Assembly: GCA_041648665.1 (NCBI GenBank)
Contig: JBAZOP010000144.1
Location: forward strand, 1 to 5,112
Length of the DNA stretch: 5,112 nucleotides
From: a bacterium
GTDB taxonomy: Bacteria; UBA10199; 2-02-FULL-44-16; JAAZCA01
Direction of reading: 5' to 3'
Under the pieces are notes generated by a model. That model did no database searches and was not told the DNA's origin. It was given only the letters and a program-made list of their open reading frames with translations. Shown in pieces: positions 1 to 5,112 of the stretch (position 1 is its first letter; the number at the start of each line of letters is the position of its first letter). Position numbers and translations under genes: made by a program.

Positions 1-603
1 GGAATCCACCAGCGACAGCGGCGGGAGCATGAAGAAGCGCACAGCCGCCACTCCGATCATCGATCCCGCGAGAGCGCCTATCAGCCCCTCGACCGTCTTG
101 TTCGGGCTGACCTGCGGCGCGAGCTTGCGCCTTCCGAACGCCTTGCCCGCTGCAAGCCCCAGGATATCGCACAGACACGCGGGCGCCAGAGCGATGAGGA
201 TGAGCGCCCTTCCCCTCGGCATGCGCAGGATCCAAGACCATATCGGGAAGGCGACGCCGAGATAGACCACGCCCATGATCGCGAGCCCCAGCCTCTCGAC
301 GGAGCGGGCGAGATCCTTGGACCTCCACATGAAGAGCAGCGCCAGGACGAAGAACCACGCCGCGACGCCCAGCACCGCGGCCTTGCGCCAGGGCGCCGGC
401 CCCATCATCCAGAGCGCCTGCATCGCGCCCGCGGCGAACACCGCCCAGCGCTCGAACTTATCGTCGAAGAAGATGCGCGAATATTCGGCGAGCCCGGCGA
501 GGGTCATGCCGAATATGAGAGCGGCGAGCCCCCATGTGGGGAGCCACAGCACCGCCGCCAGCACGAGCACTCCCAGAAGAATTGCCGTCACGATCTTCGT
601 CAT
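1..603 (-). CDS. cdsA: Phosphatidate cytidylyltransferase (CDP-diglyceride synthase), N-terminal 201 residues, cut by window edge
   Basis: CdsA makes CDP-diacylglycerol from phosphatidic acid and CTP in the inner membrane, the branch point for all phospholipids. The frame is open from ATG at 603-601 to base 1, giving 201 codons with no stop. The product is very hydrophobic, with likely membrane segments near residues 4-22, 24-41, 53-68, 75-93, 105-126, 132-152 and 173-192. The stretch 146-176 matches the family: D146, G153, the FGRRKLAP block at 156-163, then SPNKTVEG at 166-173, equivalent to the SPGKTWQG block of Escherichia coli CdsA. The C-terminal family signature with its metal-binding aspartates lies outside the window, so catalytic completeness cannot be judged. 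A GGGGG run at 613-609, five bases before the ATG, is a weak ribosome site. The gene starts 13 nt after uppS, consistent with the usual uppS-cdsA pair. Identification is confident despite the truncation. Confidence 0.93.
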   Translation of the reverse strand, partial: MTKIVTAILLGVLVLAAVLWLPTWGLAALIFGMTLAGLAEYSRIFFDDKFERWAVFAAGAMQALWMMGPAPWRKAAVLGVAAWFFVLALLFMWRSKDLARSVERLGLAIMGVVYLGVAFPIWSWILRMPRGRALILIALAPACLCDILGLAAGKAFGRRKLAPQVSPNKTVEGLIGALAGSMIGVAAVRFFMLPPLSLVDS

Positions 604-616
604 CAATGCCCCCGGC

Positions 617-1315
617 CTATGCGAGCTGCTCGTCGGTCAAACCGAAGCGGCGCTCCCTGGCCTTGAAGGATTCGATCGCCTTGTCCAGCTCCTGCTCCGT
701 GAATTCGGGCCAGGGTTTGTCGGTCACGTAAAGCTCGGTGTACGCTATCTGCCAGAGCAGAAAATTGCTCACCCTGTACTCGCCGCTGGTGCGAATGAGC
801 AGGTCCGGATCCGGGATGCCGGCGGTGTCCAGGGACTCCGAGATCGACTCGACGGTCGCCTCCGTCGCCCCGGACTTGATGAGCCTGTTGAACGCCCTGA
901 CTATCTCCTGCCTGCCGCCGTACGAGAGTGCGACGATCAGCGTGATGTTGCGGCCGCGGGAGGTGGCCTCCACGGTCTCCTCTATCTCCTGCAGCACGTC
1001 GGAGGGCAGCCTATCCACGTCGCCTATCACGCGGAAGCGCGTCCCCTCCTTCACCATCTCAGGCCTCTTCGCCAGGAGGAAGTGGCGCATCAGTTGCATC
1101 AGGGCCAGGACCTCGTCCGACGGCCTCTGCCAGTTCTCCTCGGAGAAGGCGTAGAGGGTGAGGTACTTCACCCCGCGATGCCGGCAAGCGCGCACGATCG
1201 TCTCGATGGCCTCCGCGCCGCGGCGATGCCCCTCCGCGCGCGGGAGATCGCGCTCCTTGGCCCATCGGCCGTTGCCGTCCATGATCACGGCTATATGCTT
1301 GGGAACCTTGCGCAT
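617..1315 (-). CDS. uppS: Undecaprenyl diphosphate synthase (cis-prenyltransferase), 232 aa
   Basis: UppS is a cytosolic cis-prenyltransferase. It adds isopentenyl units to farnesyl diphosphate to make the C55 carrier lipid precursor used for peptidoglycan and other surface polymers. The visible family blocks are, in order: HIAVIMDGNGRWA at 7-19, with the Mg2+-binding catalytic Asp at D13; the H30 region EGHRRG (28-33); the YAFSEENWQRP block at 55-65; SYGGRQEI at 131-138; and DPDLLIRTSGE at 169-179, followed by SNFLLWQIAYTEL at 183-195. The C-terminal RERRFG block is also present. Length is close to the usual 230-255 residues. The ATG at 1315 shares one base with the frr stop (TGATG), which argues for translational coupling; an AGG lies five bases upstream. 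The motif set separates it from trans-prenyltransferases, and no key residue appears to be missing. Confidence 0.97.
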   Translation of the reverse strand: MRKVPKHIAVIMDGNGRWAKERDLPRAEGHRRGAEAIETIVRACRHRGVKYLTLYAFSEENWQRPSDEVLALMQLMRHFLLAKRPEMVKEGTRFRVIGDVDRLPSDVLQEIEETVEATSRGRNITLIVALSYGGRQEIVRAFNRLIKSGATEATVESISESLDTAGIPDPDLLIRTSGEYRVSNFLLWQIAYTELYVTDKPWPEFTEQELDKAIESFKARERRFGLTDEQLA

Positions 1316-1872
1316 CAGACCTGCATTATGTCCTTGTCTTTGTGAGCGATCGCCTCATCCACCTGTTTGATAAAGTCGTCGGTCATCTTCTGTACCCGCT
1401 CGTGCGCCTTGCGTTCCTCGTCCTCGGTGATCTTGCTGTCCTTCTTTAAGACCTTGAGCTCCTCGTTGGCGTCCCGGCGCGCGTTGCGCACGATCACCTT
1501 GCAGTCCTCGCCGTGTTTCTTGACGACCTTGGTAAGCTCGAGACGGCGCTCTTCGTTGAGCGGCGGCACCGGGAGTCTGATCACCTTGCCGTCGTTCGCA
1601 GGATTGAGCCCCAGGTCCGCCTTCTGGATCGCCTTCTCGATCGCGCCGACGGCGCTGCCGTCCCACGGCTGGATGACGATGGTGCGCGGATCCGGCAGGG
1701 TCATCGAAGCCATCTGGTTGAGCGGCGTCATCGTCCCGTAGTACTCGACCTTGACGTCGTCGAGAACCGAGAGCGAGGCGCGGCCGGTGCGCAGCTTCGC
1801 GAGCTCGTGGCGGAACAGCTCCACCGCCTTCTTCATCTTGTCCTGCGCCTTGTCGAACACTTTGTTATCCAT
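1315..1872 (-). CDS. frr: Ribosome recycling factor (RRF), 185 aa
   Basis: RRF works with EF-G to split the post-termination ribosome into subunits after release of the peptide. The protein is 185 residues, the same length as Escherichia coli RRF, and can be aligned by eye without gaps. Domain I helices carry KLRTGRAS at 26-33. The first hinge is near residues 30-31, followed by the domain II block VEYYGT (42-47) with TPLNQMAS (49-56), then DLGLNP at 86-91. The second hinge is at PPLNEERR (103-110). The helix with VRNARRDAN at 128-136 contains the conserved arginines R129, R132 and R133. The start codon overlaps the last 8 nt of pyrH. A GGGG lies more than ten bases upstream, so initiation probably relies on coupling to pyrH translation. 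The stop TGA overlaps the uppS ATG. Confidence 0.98.
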   Translation of the reverse strand: MDNKVFDKAQDKMKKAVELFRHELAKLRTGRASLSVLDDVKVEYYGTMTPLNQMASMTLPDPRTIVIQPWDGSAVGAIEKAIQKADLGLNPANDGKVIRLPVPPLNEERRLELTKVVKKHGEDCKVIVRNARRDANEELKVLKKDSKITEDEERKAHERVQKMTDDFIKQVDEAIAHKDKDIMQV

Positions 1873-2578
1873 AGATCATCGTCCCCATTTTTTCTCCCTT
1901 CACCACCTTCTTCAGGTTCTTGGGCTGAAACATGTTGAAGACGATGATGGGGAGGTTGTGATCCATGCACATCGACACGGCGGTCGCGTCCATGACCTTG
2001 AGCCGCCTGGTGAGGACATCCACGTAACTCAAACTGTCGTACCTGATCGCCTTGGGGTCCTTGATGGGATCGGCGGAGTAGACGCCGTCGACCTTGGTGC
2101 CCTTGAGGACGACCTCCGCGTTGATCTCGACTGCACGGAGTGCTGCCGCCGTGTCGGTCGAGAAGAACGGGCTGCCTGTGCCGCCCGCGAAGACGAGCAC
2201 CCTGCCCATGTTCAGGTGTCTGAGCGCCTTGCGCCGGATGAACGGCTCGGCGACCTGCGGCATCGCAGTGGCGGTCATGAGCCTGGCGTCAAGCCCCTGC
2301 CGCTCGAGCGCCGACTGGAGCGCCAGCCCGTTGATCACGGTGGCGAGCATGCCCATCATGTCGGCCTGGGCCTGTTCGATCGCGCCGCTGGCGGCCGCGA
2401 CCGCGCCGCGGAAGATGTTGCCGCCGCCTATCACGACCGCGACCTCCGCCCCGGCCTTCGCGATCTCCGCGATCTCGCAGGCGATCGTCTCGGCCGCCTC
2501 AAGACCTATGCCGGACTGGGCGCCGGCGGGGTGAAGAGCCTCGCCGGAAAGCTTGAGCAACACCCTCTTGTATTTCAT
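1865..2578 (-). CDS. pyrH: UMP kinase (bacterial hexameric type), 237 aa
   Basis: PyrH phosphorylates UMP to UDP with ATP in pyrimidine nucleotide synthesis. The bacterial enzyme belongs to the amino acid kinase fold and is typically a hexamer activated by GTP and inhibited by UTP. Visible motifs are LLKLSGEAL at 7-15 (nucleotide-binding K9, S11 and G12), the glycine-rich VVIGGGNIFRG at 48-58, DMMGMLAT at 73-80 (UMP site, D73), the FAGGTGSPFFSTDTAA stretch at 130-145 and LKGTKVDGVYSADP at 158-171. Length matches the family norm of about 235-245. The ATG at 2578 is preceded by a duplicated AAAGGACT Shine-Dalgarno block. The gene lies 8 nt after tsf and its end overlaps frr by 8 nt, the standard rpsB-tsf-pyrH-frr layout. 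No damage is visible. Confidence 0.98.
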   Translation of the reverse strand: MKYKRVLLKLSGEALHPAGAQSGIGLEAAETIACEIAEIAKAGAEVAVVIGGGNIFRGAVAAASGAIEQAQADMMGMLATVINGLALQSALERQGLDARLMTATAMPQVAEPFIRRKALRHLNMGRVLVFAGGTGSPFFSTDTAAALRAVEINAEVVLKGTKVDGVYSADPIKDPKAIRYDSLSYVDVLTRRLKVMDATAVSMCMDHNLPIIVFNMFQPKNLKKVVKGEKMGTMIYG

Positions 2579-2596
2579 CTAGTCCTTTAGTCCTTT
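2579..2596 (-). promoter_or_regulatory. Duplicated Shine-Dalgarno of pyrH (two tandem AAAGGACT units)
   Basis: Reading the minus strand, AAAGGACT occurs twice in perfect tandem (2596-2589 and 2588-2581), followed by AG and then the pyrH ATG at 2578. The proximal AGGA is 4 nt from the ATG and the distal one 12 nt. The distal unit contains the last tsf codons and part of the TAA stop, so the repeat links the tsf 3' end to the pyrH ribosome site. It supports the start at 2578. That the two units act as alternative ribosome sites is inference. Confidence 0.6.
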
Positions 2597-3456
2597 CTTT
2601 TCTCGACCCCCTCGCCGACCTGCATGCGTATGAAGGAATCGATCTTGATTCCGTCGTCCAGCTTGGAGAGCCATTTTCCCACCGTGGACTTGCCCTCGGG
2701 GTCGCGGACGAAGAGCTGCTCCTCAAGGCATATCTCGGTGAAGACCTTGCCCATCTTGCCGGTGACGATCTTGTCCATGATCTCGGGCGGCTTTTTGGTG
2801 TCGCCCATCTGGGCGAGCATGATCTCCCGCTCCTTGGCTATGACCGACTCAGGAACGTCATCCCTCCTCACGTACTGCGGATGCATGGCGGCGACGTGCA
2901 TCGCGACCTCGCGGGCCGTCTGCTCGTCGAGCTTGCCGTTCGGGTCCGCATACTTCACGATCACGCCGATCTTGGAGCCCGCGTGTATGTACTGCGCGAG
3001 CCTCCCCTTGGGTTCGGCCTCCACCCGGGAGAAGCGGCGGACGCCCAGCTTTTCGCCGATCTTCGCGGTAAGCGCGGTCTCGGTCTCGCGGACTGTGGTG
3101 TTGCCGAGGGGGGTGGCCATAAGCGCATCGAGGTCGGACGGGTTCGCGTCGCGCACAACGTCGACGACCTTTTTCGCGAACTCCTGGAAGTCGTCCGTCT
3201 TGGTGACGAAGTCGGTCTCGCAATTGACCTCCACCAGCACTCCCAGCTTCGCATCCTTTGAGATGTAGGAGCCGATCAGCCCGTCGGCCGCGGTCCTGCC
3301 GGCCTTGCTGGCTGCCCTGGCCATGCCCTTCTTCCTCAGCGTCTCGATCGCGGCATCCATGTCGCCCTTGGACTCGGAGAGCGCCGTCTTGCAATCCATC
3401 ATGCCTGCGCCGGTCTTCTCGCGCAGTTCCTTCACCATATCAGGTGTTATCGACAT
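2587..3456 (-). CDS. tsf: Elongation factor Ts (EF-Ts), 289 aa, long form
   Basis: EF-Ts is the guanine-nucleotide exchange factor that recycles EF-Tu from the GDP to the GTP form during translation elongation. The N-terminal UBA-like domain carries LREKTGAGMMDCKTAL at 11-26 and the EKTG/MMDCK signature. The core starts with the diagnostic EVNCETDFV at 76-84. D82 and F83 are the residues that, by homology to Escherichia coli D80 and F81, insert into EF-Tu to disturb the Mg2+/nucleotide site. A second core subdomain follows, with AMHVAAMHP at about 186-194 and the usual C-terminal FIRMQVGEGVEK ending. At 289 residues it is the full-length form, like the 283-residue Escherichia coli protein. 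The ATG at 3456 has an excellent GGAGG (3467-3463) six bases upstream. It follows rpsB by 40 nt and precedes pyrH by 8 nt. Confidence 0.98.
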   Translation of the reverse strand: MSITPDMVKELREKTGAGMMDCKTALSESKGDMDAAIETLRKKGMARAASKAGRTAADGLIGSYISKDAKLGVLVEVNCETDFVTKTDDFQEFAKKVVDVVRDANPSDLDALMATPLGNTTVRETETALTAKIGEKLGVRRFSRVEAEPKGRLAQYIHAGSKIGVIVKYADPNGKLDEQTAREVAMHVAAMHPQYVRRDDVPESVIAKEREIMLAQMGDTKKPPEIMDKIVTGKMGKVFTEICLEEQLFVRDPEGKSTVGKWLSKLDDGIKIDSFIRMQVGEGVEKRKD

Positions 3457-3462
3457 CTTTGT

Positions 3463-3467
3463 CCTCC
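3463..3467 (-). promoter_or_regulatory. Ribosome binding site of tsf
   Basis: GGAGG on the minus strand, six bases before the tsf ATG, fits optimal Shine-Dalgarno spacing. It fixes this start and suggests that tsf can initiate independently of rpsB. Confidence 0.8.
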
Positions 3468-3496
3468 GTCGCTAATTCGGTTTACGGTTACGGTCC

Positions 3497-4390
3497 TCAG
3501 CTCTCCGTCTTCTCCTCTTTCTCCACGTCCGCCTTTGCGGATGCGAACTTCTCAGCGTCCGCATCAGGCACCTTCGGCTCCTCGCGGCGGCCGACCCACG
3601 CCTTGCCCTTTGCCCCTATCTTCTGCTCGCGGACTGCCGGGCCCTTGGGCTTCACCTCCCGCTCCTTGCCCTGCTGCTCCTTCTGCTCGCGGAGCGCCGC
3701 CTCGCGGCGCTGCGCCCCCTCGCCGCACGCGTCGGCGACGAGTTTGGAGAAGAACGAGATGGAGCGGATCGCGTCGTCGTTGCCCACGATTATGTAGTCT
3801 ATGCCCTCGGGATTGCTGTTGGTGTCCGTGAGCGCGACGATCGGGATGCCGAGCTTCATGGCCTCGAGTTTGGCGATGTCCTCGTTGTTGGGATCGACTA
3901 TGAACACCGCTCCCGGAGTCTTCGACATCTCCTTGATGCCGCCGAGCGAGAACTCGAGCTTCACGATCTCGCGGTCGAGCTTCAAGGTCTCCTTCTTGGG
4001 GAGCTTCTCGAACTCGCCCTTCTCCTTCTTGGTCTCGAGGTCGCGGAGCCTTGCGATCGACCGTTTGATCGTCTGGAAGTTGGTGAGCATGCCGCCGAGC
4101 CAGCGCTTCGTGACAAAGTACTGGCCCACGCGCCTGGCCTCGGCCTCGACGACCTCCTGTGCCTGTTTCTTGGTGCCCACGAAGAGCACGCTGTTGCCCA
4201 GGGCCACGGTGTCGGCGACGAACTTATACGCGCGCTGTGCCTGGGAGACCGTCTGCTCCAGGTCGATGATGTGGATCCCGTCGCGGGCCGCGAAGATGTA
4301 CGGCCTCATCTTGGGGTTCCAGCGCCTGGTCTGGTGCCCGAAATGCACCCCTGCTTCGAGCAACTCCTTCACTTCGATCTGCGGTGACAT
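3497..4390 (-). CDS. rpsB: Small ribosomal subunit protein S2, 297 aa with extended charged C-terminus
   Basis: S2 is a late-assembling protein on the back of the 30S subunit, near the head-body junction, and in Escherichia coli it helps recruit S1. The signature blocks are all present: EAGVHFGHQTRRWNPKM at 12-28, the IDLEQTV region at 42-48, LFVGTKKQA at 69-77, RWLGGMLTN at 96-104 followed by the helical hairpin, LGGIKEM at about 149-155, and the DTNSNPEGIDYIIVGNDDAIRS region before residue 212. The globular domain lines up with Escherichia coli S2 (241 aa) until about residue 223. A tail of about 75 residues follows, roughly 55 longer than in Escherichia coli; it is rich in Lys, Glu, Arg, Gln and Ala and is probably disordered. 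The start at 4390 has a strong GAGGAGG six bases upstream. It heads the cluster and is followed by tsf, its usual partner. Confidence 0.98.
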   Translation of the reverse strand: MSPQIEVKELLEAGVHFGHQTRRWNPKMRPYIFAARDGIHIIDLEQTVSQAQRAYKFVADTVALGNSVLFVGTKKQAQEVVEAEARRVGQYFVTKRWLGGMLTNFQTIKRSIARLRDLETKKEKGEFEKLPKKETLKLDREIVKLEFSLGGIKEMSKTPGAVFIVDPNNEDIAKLEAMKLGIPIVALTDTNSNPEGIDYIIVGNDDAIRSISFFSKLVADACGEGAQRREAALREQKEQQGKEREVKPKGPAVREQKIGAKGKAWVGRREEPKVPDADAEKFASAKADVEKEEKTES

Positions 4391-4396
4391 CTAAAA

Positions 4397-4403
4397 CCTC
4401 CTC
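4397..4403 (-). promoter_or_regulatory. Ribosome binding site of rpsB
   Basis: GAGGAGG on the minus strand, six bases before the ATG, is a near-ideal Shine-Dalgarno sequence. It fixes the S2 start, consistent with the conserved N-terminus. Confidence 0.85.
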
Positions 4404-4418
4404 TGGTTTGACCTATGG

Positions 4419-4482
4419 GCCCCCTCAACCGCGCAGGCACCCGGACCATTCCGACATACCCTGCGGAACCATTTCGGGGGGC
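4419..4482 (-). promoter_or_regulatory. Candidate structured mRNA leader of rpsB (three nested stems)
   Basis: On the minus strand GCCCCC (4482-4477) pairs with GGGGGC (4424-4419). Inside it, CGCAGG (4465-4460) pairs with CCTGCG (4437-4432). At the tip, CGGA (4453-4450) pairs with TCCG (4445-4442) around the loop ATGG. All 16 pairs are Watson-Crick, with internal loops between the stems. There is no T-run after it, so it is not a simple intrinsic terminator. Its position just upstream of the rpsB ribosome site suggests a regulatory leader. In Escherichia coli, S2 represses rpsB-tsf through the leader, but homology to that element is not claimed here. Confidence 0.45.
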
Positions 4483-4500
4483 TTTAGGGATTTCCGGCCT

Positions 4501-4521
4501 TCCGCCATCGCGATCAGCGGA
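4501..4521 (-). promoter_or_regulatory. Hairpin at the predicted 5' end of the rpsB transcript
   Basis: TCCGC pairs with GCGGA, extended by two wobble pairs, around a seven-base loop. It would lie at or within a few bases of the transcript start predicted from the -10 element at 4535-4530. Such a hairpin could protect the 5' end of the mRNA. That role is inference. Confidence 0.35.
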
Positions 4522-4529
4522 CAAGACGG

Positions 4530-4557
4530 ATTTTATTCAAGAAAAACCCCTTTTCAG
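4530..4557 (-). promoter_or_regulatory. Candidate sigma70-type promoter for the rpsB operon
   Basis: On the minus strand the -10 candidate TAAAAT (4535-4530) matches five of six consensus bases. The -35 candidate CTGAAA (4557-4552) matches four of six, and the spacer is 16 nt. Transcription would start near 4523, giving a leader of about 130 nt. This is the best hexamer pair I found upstream of rpsB, chosen by eye. Confidence 0.4.
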
Positions 4558-4566
4558 AGCCGGATG

Positions 4567-4595
4567 CGTCTAACATGTAGGGTATCTCTATGCAA
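4567..4595 (-). promoter_or_regulatory. Possible second, upstream promoter for rpsB
   Basis: TTGCAT (4595-4590), a 17-nt spacer and TAGACG (4572-4567) form a weak -35/-10 pair on the minus strand. A TG one base before the -10 gives an extended -10 shape. The last and most conserved -10 base (T) is missing, so this is only an alternative to the pair at 4530-4557. Confidence 0.18.
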
Positions 4596-4734
4596 CAGAA
4601 AATCCGCCCCTTTTGCTGCTGTGAAACACACCTGGACGCTAGGAAGCGGGTTTGTTTTCTGATAACATGGCCGCAAATTGAATGATGGCGAGGGTGGTCA
4701 GTTAAAGTTGATTATTGATATCGGATATAACCAT

Positions 4735-5112
4735 ATGAAAACAAAAACTATAATATTGGCGATGGCATTCTGTCTCAGCATGGCCGCAGCCCTCTGCCCA
4801 ACAGCCGATGCACAGGGGAGGCCTCAGGGCCCGATGATCGGACCAGCCCCTGCTGCACCGATTGGAAAACCACCTGCCCCACCCCAGTCCCCGGCAACGA
4901 CTGCTCCGACGAGTGCGCCGGCTTCTATCCCCGCCCCGGCACCCGCGGCGCTCCAGTCCACCACTGACAAGGACCTGGAGCTCTATATGAAGTCCGGCCA
5001 CAGGGACAAGAAATGGGACGAATACATCCAGTCCGCGTTTCAGAGCTTCGACGCCGAGAATCTGGCCACTGCGGGCATCTTCCTGAAGAAGGCCTATGAG
5101 CTGGGTTGCCGC
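4735..5112 (+). CDS. Predicted exported Pro/Ala-rich protein with TPR-like repeat, N-terminal 126 residues, cut by window edge
   Basis: I do not recognise this gene. It reads from ATG at 4735 through 126 codons to the window end without a stop. Residues 1-26 look like a Sec signal peptide: MKTKT, then a hydrophobic core at about 6-20, and an ADA signal peptidase I-type site before Q27. C21 follows L20, so it does not make a good lipobox. Residues 30-72 are a low-complexity Pro/Ala/Ser/Thr linker. From about 78 the sequence becomes charged and helical. Y97, A101, A113, L117 and A120 fall at the spacing of TPR positions 4, 8, 20, 24 and 27. The protein probably acts in the periplasm or on the surface as a binding scaffold; this is inference. 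Only a weak GGA (4723-4725) precedes the ATG. A TTG at 4708 is an in-frame alternative start but would give an odd N-terminus. It is divergent from rpsB and probably unrelated in function. Confidence 0.75.
   Translation, partial: MKTKTIILAMAFCLSMAAALCPTADAQGRPQGPMIGPAPAAPIGKPPAPPQSPATTAPTSAPASIPAPAPAALQSTTDKDLELYMKSGHRDKKWDEYIQSAFQSFDAENLATAGIFLKKAYELGCR

Larger units (their letters stand above)
4391..4734. other. Divergent intergenic control region between rpsB and the exported-protein gene
   Basis: These 344 bases hold no convincing gene. Open frames here lack a ribosome site or a recognisable product. On the minus strand the region contains candidate rpsB promoters, a short hairpin, a nested-stem leader and the rpsB ribosome site. 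The part nearest the rightward gene (about 4651-4740) is clearly richer in A+T than the rest. It must hold that gene's promoter if one exists here, but I could not pick a convincing -35/-10 pair. Confidence 0.75.

Noticed and set aside
275..1345. Long plus-strand open frame of 356 codons running antisense to cdsA and uppS
   Set aside because: It lies opposite two genes with clear family motifs, has no ribosome site or recognisable domain, and its composition is typical of an antisense shadow in GC-rich DNA.
1751..2590. Plus-strand open frame of 279 codons opposite pyrH and the frr 5' end
   Set aside because: Its His/Asp/Arg/Leu-rich product is a codon-bias artefact of the antisense frame, and pyrH on the other strand is unambiguous.
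4419..4482. The nested stems as an intrinsic terminator
   Set aside because: Neither strand has a T-run directly after the stem, and the element sits between a promoter candidate and a ribosome site, which fits a leader better.
4384..4662. Plus-strand open frame of 92 codons in the intergenic region
   Set aside because: It starts inside the antisense of the rpsB start, has no Shine-Dalgarno, shows no domain, and covers the predicted rpsB promoter and leader.
4708..4731. TTGATT and TATAAC as a promoter for the rightward gene
   Set aside because: The spacer is only 12 nt and the -10 would be 3 nt from the start codon, so it would need a nearly leaderless transcript with abnormal spacing.
4726..4798. 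Lipoprotein reading of the exported protein using C13 or C21
   Set aside because: The residues before each cysteine (MAF and AAL) do not satisfy the lipobox, which needs a small residue directly before the cysteine. The ADA site before Q27 is better.
4702..5001. Minus-strand open frame of 99 codons opposite the exported-protein gene
   Set aside because: Its Arg/Gly-rich product is the antisense of the Pro/Ala linker. The plus-strand frame has a signal peptide and a coherent domain layout.
1..5112. CRISPR arrays, insertion sequences, tRNA genes or phage signals
   Set aside because: No spaced direct repeats, terminal inverted repeats with a transposase, tRNA-like cloverleaf with the conserved T-loop, or phage-like genes were seen on either strand.

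Overview
The window is a GC-rich bacterial chromosomal segment. It is dominated by one minus-strand gene cluster, read right to left: rpsB (4390-3497), tsf (3456-2587), pyrH (2578-1865), frr (1872-1315), uppS (1315-617) and the first two thirds of cdsA (603 to beyond position 1). This is the widely conserved bacterial order linking translation (ribosomal protein S2, EF-Ts, ribosome recycling factor), pyrimidine nucleotide supply (UMP kinase) and envelope lipid synthesis (undecaprenyl diphosphate synthase, CDP-diglyceride synthase). All five complete proteins are uninterrupted and carry their family motifs. Spacing is operon-like: 40 nt, 8 nt, an 8-nt overlap, a 1-nt overlap and 13 nt. No terminator-like hairpin with a U-run is visible between genes, so co-transcription is likely.

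The 344-bp gap 4391-4734 is the only substantial non-coding stretch and serves as a divergent control region. Read on the minus strand, it holds a candidate promoter (-10 TAAAAT), a possible second upstream promoter, a short hairpin at the expected 5' end of the transcript, and a 64-nt element of three nested stems. That element ends about 15 nt before the strong rpsB Shine-Dalgarno sequence. Because S2 is known to autoregulate rpsB-tsf through the leader in Escherichia coli, this element is a reasonable candidate for a lineage-specific regulatory leader. This is the most interesting part of the window.

Rightward from 4735 begins a different kind of gene, cut by the window edge. It encodes a signal peptide, a Pro/Ala-rich linker and a helical segment with one TPR-like repeat. 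Its function is not recognisable; it is probably an exported cell-envelope protein.

Taxonomy can only be suggested. The GC-rich coding sequence, Gram-negative-style gene order and protein flavour resemble deltaproteobacteria-grade lineages, but nothing here fixes a phylum. I see no mobile element, CRISPR array, tRNA, rRNA or evident new defence or metabolic system. Most of the window is ordinary core genome.
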